Source: Tannerella sp.
Lineage (GTDB): Bacteria; Bacteroidota; Bacteroidia; Bacteroidales; Tannerellaceae
Assembly: GCA_031260095.1 (NCBI GenBank)
Contig: JAIRKN010000200.1
Span: forward strand, 1-5,035
Direction of reading: 5' to 3'
DNA: 5,035 nt
In this document: positions 1 to 5,035 of the stretch, piece after piece
How the letters are laid out: each line of letters opens with the position of its first letter
Position numbering within the stretch: position 1 is the first letter of the stretch
The notes under the pieces: generated by a model
Told to the model about the DNA's origin: nothing
Seen by the model: only the letters and a program-made list of their open reading frames with translations
The model's database searches: none
Program-made: the position numbers and the translations under genes

Positions 1-143
1 TTTATCAATTCATCCATCGGGAGAAACTCTCCTTTGATCAGAATCGTATTTTTCCGGTAGTCCAACCCTGCTTTGCCTTTATTGCACGATACTACAACAA
101 ATAAGATGGCAATGAAAAAGTAACAATTTGTTATACGTTTCAT
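1..143 (-). CDS. Putative lipoprotein, N-terminal fragment
   Basis: This is the first 47 codons of a gene that continues beyond the left edge; the start codon is the complement of 141-143. The protein begins MKRITNCYFFIAILFVVVSC. It has a short basic N-terminus, a hydrophobic core at about residues 8-18, and a lipobox-like VVSC with the candidate lipidated cysteine at residue 20. This is the layout of a type II (lipoprotein) signal peptide, so the product is probably anchored in the inner or outer membrane. The residues after the cysteine (NKGKAG) show no obvious acidic surface-export signal of the Bacteroidetes kind. The mature part visible (roughly LDYRKNTILIKGEFLPMDEL) is too short to assign a family. 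There is no Shine-Dalgarno sequence, which is normal in this phylum. A promoter-like pair of boxes lies just upstream, and the gene is divergent from hisC. The lipoprotein reading is fairly secure; the function is unknown. Confidence 0.72.
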   Translation of the reverse strand, partial: MKRITNCYFFIAILFVVVSCNKGKAGLDYRKNTILIKGEFLPMDELI

Positions 144-161
144 GTTAATAGAATTTAACGC

Positions 162-193
162 CAAAGAAACAAACTCTTTTTTGATTATCCAAA
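162..193 (-). promoter_or_regulatory. Candidate Bacteroidetes-type promoter for the lipoprotein gene
   Basis: On the minus strand a TTTG (complement of 190-193) is followed after 20 bp by TTTCTTTG (complement of 162-169). The known phylum consensus is TTTG, about 19-21 bp, then TAnnTTTG, so the -7 box has one mismatch (T for A at its second base). Transcription would start about 7 bp further on, leaving a leader of only a dozen bases before the start codon at 143. Spacing and position fit, but the boxes are short and AT-rich sequence makes such matches common. Confidence 0.4.
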
Positions 194-227
194 TAAAAAC
201 GATGAAAATTTGATGGTTGAATCTGCA

Positions 228-259
228 AAATACAAAACAAGCAAATTTGTTTTGTATTT
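228..259. promoter_or_regulatory. Perfect 13-bp inverted repeat, candidate operator
   Basis: The left arm AAATACAAAACAA (228-240) and right arm TTGTTTTGTATTT (247-259) are exactly complementary and are separated by 6 bp (GCAAAT). The right arm contains the TTTG at 251-254 that serves as the -33 box of the hisC promoter. The repeat lies upstream of the predicted start sites of both divergent genes, so it would not be in either leader RNA. That argues for a protein-binding DNA site rather than a terminator or RNA switch. A dimeric regulator bound here could block or assist the hisC promoter and might also affect the divergent lipoprotein gene. The repeat is seen directly; its role is inferred. 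Confidence 0.5.
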
Positions 260-281
260 CTTTCGGTTTATACTATCTTTG
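251..281 (+). promoter_or_regulatory. Promoter of hisC, Bacteroidetes consensus
   Basis: TTTG at 251-254, a 19-bp spacer, then TATCTTTG at 274-281 match the phylum's TTTG / TAnnTTTG consensus in full. Transcription should start near 287-288, giving a leader of about 15 bases before the ATG at 303. This supports 303 as the start of hisC and rules against the longer in-frame ATG at 210, which would lie upstream of the transcript. The -33 box is inside the right arm of the 228-259 inverted repeat. Confidence 0.65.
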
Positions 282-302
282 TCCACAAATTGTTATTGTG
301 TT

Positions 303-1334
303 ATGATTGATATATCAAGATTGGTAAGAGAAAATATACGTAATCTAAAACCTTATTCTTGTGCGCGTTACGAGTTTGAAGGGGTGGCCTCGGTTTTTCT
401 TGATGCAAATGAAAACCCGATGAATGTCCCTTATAACCGCTATCCGGATCCGTTGCAGAAGGAATTGAAAGCAAAAATCGCTAAAATTAAAAATGTACGC
501 CCTTCACAGATCATGTTGGGGGTAGGAAGCGACGAACCGATAGATCTTATTATTCGTATCTTTTGCGAACCTGAAGAAGATAATATTGTTGCGATGGACC
601 CTACCTATAATATGTATAATGTATGTGCCGATATTAATTGTGTAGAGTATCGCAAAGTTTTGCTGAATGATGACTATTCGCTTGATGCAAAGCGCATTCT
701 GGAGGCTGTAGACGGAAAAACGAAAGTGATATTTCTCTGTTCTCCGAATAATCCGACGGCCAATCTCATGGATCGCAACGAGGTAATGAAGATATTGAAC
801 GGCTTTGAAGGGATCATTGTGATGGATGAAGCATATATCGATTTCTCGTCACAGCCGTCGTGGTTAAAAATGCTGGATGAACATTCCGGTTTGATTGTTT
901 TACAAACGTTCTCCAAAGCATGGGGGCTTGCTTCCGTAAGGTGTGGAATGGCATTTGCTTCCGAGCATATTACAGGCTATCTGAATAATGTAAAATATCC
1001 GTATAATATCAATATGCTGACACAAAAGTTTGTAAGCGAACAGTTGGATTATGAGGGCCGTAAGGAGAAATGGGTGAAGATGTTGCTTGAACAGCGTGAA
1101 ATCTTAGCCGGGAAACTGGCTGCAATTCCTTTGATAGAAAAGATATATCCGTCGGAAGCGAACTTCTTATTAGTGAAAGTCCCCGATGCCAATGACGTTT
1201 ATAACAAATTGATAAGCAGAAGTATCGTGGTGCGTAACCGTAATAACATATCTATGTGCCTCGGATGTCTGCGTATAACGGTCGGGACTGCTGAAGAAAA
1301 CGAAACCTTAGTAAATGAATTAAAACAATTATAG
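303..1334 (+). CDS. hisC: Histidinol-phosphate aminotransferase
   Basis: This is a cytoplasmic PLP enzyme that converts imidazole acetol phosphate and glutamate to histidinol phosphate and 2-oxoglutarate. The protein is 343 aa, normal for the family and for class I/II aminotransferases of this type. Visible landmarks are the N-terminal NLKPYSCARYEFEG and LDANENP (33-39), the DPTYNMY cofactor-pocket tyrosine (Y102), SPNNPT (N150), the PLP-pyridine aspartate in MDEAY (D175), the Schiff-base lysine in TFSKAWGLASVRCG (K205) with R213, and the substrate-carboxylate arginine in CLRITVGT (R324). The frame is open back to an ATG at 210, but MIDISRLVRENIRNLKPYS matches the usual HisC N-terminus, and the promoter lies between 210 and 303, so 303 is chosen. 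No Shine-Dalgarno is seen. The gene is followed after 2 bp by the DUF3127 gene, so the two are almost certainly cotranscribed. No hisG or hisD lies upstream. Confidence 0.95.
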   Translation: MIDISRLVRENIRNLKPYSCARYEFEGVASVFLDANENPMNVPYNRYPDPLQKELKAKIAKIKNVRPSQIMLGVGSDEPIDLIIRIFCEPEEDNIVAMDPTYNMYNVCADINCVEYRKVLLNDDYSLDAKRILEAVDGKTKVIFLCSPNNPTANLMDRNEVMKILNGFEGIIVMDEAYIDFSSQPSWLKMLDEHSGLIVLQTFSKAWGLASVRCGMAFASEHITGYLNNVKYPYNINMLTQKFVSEQLDYEGRKEKWVKMLLEQREILAGKLAAIPLIEKIYPSEANFLLVKVPDANDVYNKLISRSIVVRNRNNISMCLGCLRITVGTAEENETLVNELKQL

Positions 1335-1336
1335 TT

Positions 1337-1705
1337 ATGGAAGTAAAAGGAAAAATTATTGCCGTACAGCCTGTTCAGACAGGGGAGGGGAAAAACGGAA
1401 CATGGAAAAAGCAGGAGTATGTAATCGAATACGAACAACATTCACAGTATCCGCGTAAGATGATGTTTAACCTTTGGGGTGACAAAATAGATCAGTATAA
1501 TATCCGGGAAGGGCAATCGTTGAAAGTGAGTTTTGATATTGACTGCCGTGAATATACCGGTCGATGGTATAATGACATCCGGGCATGGAAAATAGAGCCT
1601 GACGAAGAAATGCCTGCAGACGCCGCTTTTGCACAGCCTGCGCACCAATCGTCGATAGCGCCGGAATTATCTCCGTCGGATGAAAACTCTGACTTGCCTT
1701 TTTGA
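1337..1705 (+). CDS. DUF3127 family protein with SSB-like acidic tail
   Basis: This 122-aa protein is recognised as DUF3127, a family common in Bacteroidetes with no established function that I know of. Residues 1 to about 88 form the conserved part: MEVKGKII, a KNGTWKKQEYVIE strand pair, YPRKMMFNLWGDKID, then LKVSFDIDCREYTGRWYNDIRAWKIE. The alternating strand pattern suggests an OB-like beta barrel. Residues about 89-112 are a low-complexity Ala/Pro/Ser linker. The C-terminus, SDENSDLPF, is acidic and ends in Leu-Pro-Phe, very like the tip with which single-stranded DNA-binding protein recruits repair and replication partners. By analogy it may bind nucleic acid or dock on an SSB-binding surface, but this is inference. 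It starts 2 bp after the hisC stop with no Shine-Dalgarno. The family call is firm; the role is unknown and nothing ties it to histidine synthesis except position. Confidence 0.85.
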   Translation: MEVKGKIIAVQPVQTGEGKNGTWKKQEYVIEYEQHSQYPRKMMFNLWGDKIDQYNIREGQSLKVSFDIDCREYTGRWYNDIRAWKIEPDEEMPADAAFAQPAHQSSIAPELSPSDENSDLPF

Positions 1706-1781
1706 CATTGATGATTTTTATAAGAAAAGCGATTAACGAAAACCGGAATTTAAGTCTTGTTTTTGTTACAGTGAAGAACGG

Positions 1782-2948
1782 ATGAAAAGGAAAGTTTTAT
1801 TTATTGACCGCGACGGTACGCTGATCGCAGAACCTCCCGTTACGTTTCAGGTAGACACACTCGAGCAACTTGTATTTCTTCCGGGAGTGATACGTAATTT
1901 GTATTTTATCTGTAAAAATCTTGATTTTAAACTCGTTATCGTCACCAATCAGGATGGTTTAGGTACGCCTTTATATCCGCAGGAAAATTTTGATCGTGTA
2001 CAGCGTAAAATGCTTGAAGTGTTTACAAACGAAGGCATTTGCTTTGATGATATACTTGTTGACGCCTCTTTTCCGGAGGATAACTCGCCGAATCGCAAAC
2101 CGCAGACGGGAATGCTCAAAGCATATATGACGGGTGATTATGACATTGAAAATTCATATGTCATCGGCGATCGGGAAACAGACATGGAGCTATCAAAAAA
2201 CCTCGGATGTAAAGGAATTTTGATATTAGCGACAAAGAATTGTGATGCGGATGTCCCGTTTCGGAAAGCGACTGCAATTCAGGGAGAACAGGGCGTTCAT
2301 GGAGGTCACGAAGCAGGTTTTTACACATTTGATTCGTGGGATAAGATTAAAGACTTTCTTTTTGCAGGAGAGCGGCAGGTTACCGTACAACGTAAGACAA
2401 AAGAGACCGACATATACGTGAGCCTTAATCTGGACGGAAACGGCGCATGCGATATATCTACGGGAATAGGTTTTTTTGATCACATGCTCGAACAGATAGG
2501 TAAACACGGAGGTCTGGATTTGACGGTCAAAGTCGAAGGCGATCTTCACGTAGATGAACATCACACGATCGAAGACGCCGCGATTGCCCTTGGCGAAGCG
2601 CTGTTGAAAACATTAGGCGACAAGCGTGGTATTGAGCGTTATGGCTATTGTTTGCCCATGGACGATTGCCTGTGCAGTGTGGCGCTTGATTTCGGCGGGC
2701 GTCCGTGGCTCGTTTGGGATGTAGTGTTCAGGCGTGAAAAGATTGGGGAGATGCCGACGGAGATGTTCCTTCATTTTTTCAAATCGTTGAGTGATGCCGC
2801 CAAAATGAATCTTAACATAAAAGCAGAAGGCGAAAACGAACATCATAAAGCCGAGAGCATCTTCAAAGCCTTTGCCAGAGCCGTTAAAATGGCTGTCGAA
2901 CGCAATATTTACAAGTATGATCTGCCCAGCACAAAAGGCATTTTGTGA
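1782..2948 (+). CDS. hisB: Bifunctional histidinol-phosphatase / imidazoleglycerol-phosphate dehydratase
   Basis: This 388-aa fusion catalyses two steps of histidine synthesis: dehydration of imidazole glycerol phosphate, and later dephosphorylation of histidinol phosphate to histidinol. The N-terminal HAD phosphatase (about 1-195) shows motif I FIDRDGT with D9 (nucleophile) and D11, motif II VTNQDG (55-59), the motif III lysine in RKP (K106), and motif IV GDRETD (D130, D134). The C-terminal dehydratase (about 197-388) shows [18 protein letters not shown] (227-244), the metal-binding DEHHTIED (258-265), [17 protein letters not shown] (353-359) and the usual ending LPSTKGIL. It is somewhat longer than E. 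coli HisB (355 aa as I recall), with extra residues in the phosphatase and interdomain region. The four Cys/His zinc ligands of the E. coli phosphatase loop are replaced (D94, S96, S102, N104). It lies 76 bp after the DUF3127 gene. A poor -7-like TGTTTTTG (1758-1765) has no -33 partner, so readthrough from the hisC promoter is likely. Confidence 0.95.
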   Translation: MKRKVLFIDRDGTLIAEPPVTFQVDTLEQLVFLPGVIRNLYFICKNLDFKLVIVTNQDGLGTPLYPQENFDRVQRKMLEVFTNEGICFDDILVDASFPEDNSPNRKPQTGMLKAYMTGDYDIENSYVIGDRETDMELSKNLGCKGILILATKNCDADVPFRKATAIQGEQGVHGGHEAGFYTFDSWDKIKDFLFAGERQVTVQRKTKETDIYVSLNLDGNGACDISTGIGFFDHMLEQIGKHGGLDLTVKVEGDLHVDEHHTIEDAAIALGEALLKTLGDKRGIERYGYCLPMDDCLCSVALDFGGRPWLVWDVVFRREKIGEMPTEMFLHFFKSLSDAAKMNLNIKAEGENEHHKAESIFKAFARAVKMAVERNIYKYDLPSTKGIL

Positions 2949-3042
2949 AATAGCGTCCTGTGTATAGCCACTTTTCCGTTTGTAATAGAGCGGTTCCGGC
3001 ATTTTTCGGCAAGCGTGGGACGACATGTTGAAAATTAATTGT

Positions 3043-3077
3043 AAATTATCCATAATCGATTATTGATTATTTTTTTT
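3043..3077. promoter_or_regulatory. AT-rich imperfect palindrome plus T-run: terminator or operator
   Basis: The arms AAATTATCCATAATC (3043-3057) and GATTATTGATTATTT (3058-3072) pair at 13 of 15 positions, with a perfect 12-bp core, ATAATCGATTAT (3052-3063). A run of eight T (3070-3077) overlaps the right end. As RNA this would form a hairpin with a TCGA loop followed by a U-tract, as in an intrinsic terminator for hisB, although the stem is poor in GC. As DNA it sits where the -33 box of the ftsK promoter should be, so it could instead be an operator. The rest of the hisB-ftsK spacer (2949-3042) shows no convincing hairpin or coding potential. Confidence 0.45.
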
Positions 3078-3084
3078 ACCTTTG
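3077..3084 (+). promoter_or_regulatory. Candidate -7 box of the ftsK promoter
   Basis: TACCTTTG is an exact match to the Bacteroidetes TAnnTTTG element, placing a transcript start near 3090 and a leader of about 20 bases before the ATG at 3111. No TTTG is present at the usual 18-21 bp upstream; that place is taken by the 3043-3072 palindrome. The promoter may be weak or may rely on a bound protein. Confidence 0.5.
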
Positions 3085-3110
3085 CCTCGTTATATACAAA
3101 AGTTAGTTTT

Positions 3111-5035
3111 ATGACAATGAAACGTAAGAAAAACGAAAAAGGACAACATAAAAATCAATTTTTCGAATCGATAAAACATTATACAACAAGCGGACAGGTT
3201 CACTTTGTCGTGGGACTTCTGATTTGTTTTTTTTCTGTTTATGCAGGGATTGCGATGTTCTCGTATTTTTTTACTGGAGCGACAGACCAGAATGTTGTTA
3301 ACAATCTTGTGATAAGCGACCTTCTCTCGAAGAAAGGGAGCGTATCGAATTGGGCCGGATTGCGAGGTGCGTATATGTCGGAAGTGATAATGAATCGCTG
3401 GTTTGGCATATCCTCTTTTTCCCTGTTGTTTTTCATTGGTTCGGCAGGATTTCGGCTAATGAAACTTTGCCGGATGAATCTTCTTCGGCGTTTTCTTATA
3501 TGTTCCGTATTGACCGTTTGGATGTCACTTCTGTTAGCTTTTGTGTTTTCCCCTATAAGTGATATGTCGTTTTTTCATCCGGGCGGTTTGCATGGCTATT
3601 ATTTGTTGGAGTGGCTTAAGGATAATATCGGATATGTTGGCGTAATACTTATACTGCTTGCCGGATTTATAATGGTTGCCGTATTTGTAAGCCGTCGGAC
3701 AGTTCCGGCTCTGCAATCGAAATTGTCTTTCGGCGACATGAAACAGAAAAGAGAAAGCAATCCTCAGGAAGAGAAGAAAAACGAAGATGGCGGAAAAGGG
3801 AATCCCCCTAAAGAGGAAAAAGATTCCGGTGAAAATGAGGACGACGACCCTGATGAAGGGAAGGATGGCGTCTTTTTATATGGCGGGAAAGGAGAAGAAT
3901 CAGATGTTAATGGAGGTTATAAGCCGACGAATGGCAACAAGCCGGACAAAGGCAATGGCGGCGCTTTCGGAGGCGAAGCCGGCATGATGCCTGGTGGCGA
4001 CAACATAATCAATGGCGGCGGGTTTATCGTGGTTCCTCCGGAAGAAGACGAGCCTTATGATAATTCCGAATTGGGCGCTTATGACCCCCGTCTTGATTTA
4101 TCCGCGTACAGGTTTCCGGAATTAAGTTTGTTGAAAAAATATGAACAGCCCGATAAACAAATCGATATGGCCGAGCAGAATGACAACCAGCGACGTATCA
4201 GGAAAACACTGGAAGATTTCGGCATTAACATCATCTCTATTAAAGCTACGGTAGGGCCAACCATCACGCTTTATGAAGTAGTGCCCGACAAAGGGGTGCG
4301 TATAGCTAAAATCAGAAACCTGGAAGATGACATCGCCTTGAGCCTGTCGGCCCTGGGAATACGTATAATTGCTCCGATGCCCGGAAAAGGAACGATTGGA
4401 ATTGAAGTCCCGAACAAAAATCCGCAGATTGTATCCATGGAATCGGTTGTTGCATCCCGCAAGTTCGGCGAATCGAAATATGAATTGCCGATTGTATTGG
4501 GACGTACGATAACGAACGAAGTTTTTATGTTCGACCTGACCAAAATGCCTCACCTGCTGGTAGCCGGTGCGACGGGACAGGGTAAATCCGTCGGGCTGAA
4601 TGTAATTATTGCCTCATTGTTATATAAGAAACATCCTGCGGAACTGAAATTCGTCCTTGTTGACCCGAAAATGGTCGAATTTAATATTTATGAAGACATT
4701 GAACGCCATTATCTTGCCAAACTCCCGGACATGGATAATGCGATTATTACCGATTTCAATAATGTAATAGATACCCTTAAGTCGCTTTGTAAGGAGATGG
4801 ATAATCGTTATGATCTGCTTATGAATGCCCATGTCCGTAACATTTCGGAATATAATTCCAAATTTATAAGCCGTCATCTTAACCCCGAAAAAGGCCATAA
4901 ATTTATGCCTTATATTGTAGTGGTGATTGATGAGTTCGGCGATCTGATCATGACTGCCGGCAAAGAAATCGAAATGCCGATCGCCCGTATTGCACAGAAA
5001 GCCCGTGCGGTAGGCATACACATGATCATTGCAAC
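3111..5035 (+). CDS. ftsK: DNA translocase FtsK, 3'-truncated by the window edge
   Basis: FtsK is a membrane-anchored ATPase that pumps DNA at the division septum and helps resolve and segregate chromosome ends. The frame is open for 641 codons and continues off the right edge. N-terminal membrane part: four hydrophobic segments at about 31-54, 98-118, 128-147 and 172-193. A hydrophilic linker rich in Glu, Asp, Gly, Asn and Lys follows (about 205-325). The translocase alpha/beta region starts near 335, with RRIRKTLEDFGINIISIKATVGPTI-type sequence from 361 and APMPGKGTIGIEVPN at 421-435. The Walker A motif is GATGQGKSV (486-494, K492) and the Walker B is VVVIDEFGDL (603-612, D607, E608), followed by RIAQKARAVGIHMIIA. 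The gamma domain that reads KOPS-type sites would be beyond the edge. A second ATG at 3117 is an equally plausible start; 3111 is taken because it is first after the promoter box. There is no Shine-Dalgarno. Confidence 0.93.
   Translation, partial: MTMKRKKNEKGQHKNQFFESIKHYTTSGQVHFVVGLLICFFSVYAGIAMFSYFFTGATDQNVVNNLVISDLLSKKGSVSNWAGLRGAYMSEVIMNRWFGISSFSLLFFIGSAGFRLMKLCRMNLLRRFLICSVLTVWMSLLLAFVFSPISDMSFFHPGGLHGYYLLEWLKDNIGYVGVILILLAGFIMVAVFVSRRTVPALQSKLSFGDMKQKRESNPQEEKKNEDGGKGNPPKEEKDSGENEDDDPDEGKDGVFLYGGKGEESDVNGGYKPTNGNKPDKGNGGAFGGEAGMMPGGDNIINGGGFIVVPPEEDEPYDNSELGAYDPRLDLSAYRFPELSLLKKYEQPDKQIDMAEQNDNQRRIRKTLEDFGINIISIKATVGPTITLYEVVPDKGVRIAKIRNLEDDIALSLSALGIRIIAPMPGKGTIGIEVPNKNPQIVSMESVVASRKFGESKYELPIVLGRTITNEVFMFDLTKMPHLLVAGATGQGKSVGLNVIIASLLYKKHPAELKFVLVDPKMVEFNIYEDIERHYLAKLPDMDNAIITDFNNVIDTLKSLCKEMDNRYDLLMNAHVRNISEYNSKFISRHLNPEKGHKFMPYIVVVIDEFGDLIMTAGKEIEMPIARIAQKARAVGIHMIIA
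3921..3956 (+). repeat. Two-copy 18-bp degenerate tandem repeat in the ftsK linker
   Basis: Two adjacent 18-bp units (3921-3938 and 3939-3956) encode KPTNGN and KPDKGN, FtsK residues 271-282. They agree at 13 of 18 bases. The repeat lies in the disordered linker, where length changes should be tolerated, and most likely reflects past slippage or duplication. Confidence 0.45.

Noticed and set aside
284..300. Short inverted repeat CACAA / TTGTG just before the hisC start
   Set aside because: Only 5-bp arms with a 7-base loop; too weak to call a leader hairpin.
210..302. 31-codon in-frame N-terminal extension of hisC starting at an ATG at 210
   Set aside because: The consensus promoter and the inverted repeat lie inside this stretch, its translation does not resemble HisC, and the family N-terminus begins at 303.
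1758..1765. TGTTTTTG as a possible -7 box for hisB
   Set aside because: It has one mismatch to the consensus and no TTTG at the expected distance upstream; readthrough from hisC is simpler.
2613..3053. 146-codon minus-strand frame over the 3' half of hisB and the spacer
   Set aside because: Antisense shadow of a highly conserved dehydratase domain, with no recognisable protein features of its own.
4122..4553. Minus-strand frames of 90-143 codons within 4122-5021
   Set aside because: They oppose the well-supported FtsK motor domain and look like chance open frames produced by its codon use.

Overview
The window looks like chromosomal DNA from a member of the Bacteroidota, most likely order Bacteroidales. 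The evidence is: two sites matching the TAnnTTTG -7 promoter element typical of this phylum; almost no Shine-Dalgarno sequences before the starts; a fused HisB whose zinc-loop sequence differs from the enterobacterial one; a DUF3127 protein, a family I know mainly from Bacteroidetes; and an FtsK with the phylum-typical GATGQGKS Walker A and IDEFGDL Walker B. A genus cannot be named from the sequence.

Layout. Positions 1-143 (minus) hold the start of a lipoprotein gene running off the left edge. A 159-bp divergent intergenic region (144-302) follows, with a candidate promoter for each direction and a perfect 13-bp inverted repeat between them. Then, all on plus: hisC (303-1334), a DUF3127 gene only 2 bp downstream (1337-1705), and bifunctional hisB (1782-2948) after a 76-bp gap. 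A 162-bp spacer (2949-3110) contains a 30-bp imperfect palindrome, a T-run and a consensus -7 box. The last feature is ftsK (3111 to the right edge), open to the end and cut within its ATPase domain.

Function. HisC and HisB together cover three steps in the second half of histidine biosynthesis: IGP dehydration, transamination of imidazole acetol phosphate, and histidinol phosphate dephosphorylation. hisG and hisD, which as I recall usually lie directly upstream in Bacteroides, are absent here; the hisC promoter and a divergent lipoprotein gene occupy that place. The DUF3127 protein between the two his genes ends in an acidic, hydrophobic tail (SDENSDLPF) like the tip of single-stranded DNA-binding protein. 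FtsK is the DNA-pumping ATPase of division and chromosome segregation and appears to have its own promoter.

No mobile element, CRISPR array, RNA gene or clearly new system was found. The points most worth a second look are the inverted repeat at the hisC promoter, the palindrome before ftsK, the SSB-like tail of the DUF3127 protein inside a his cluster, and the missing zinc ligands in HisB. Every gap between genes is under 300 bp.
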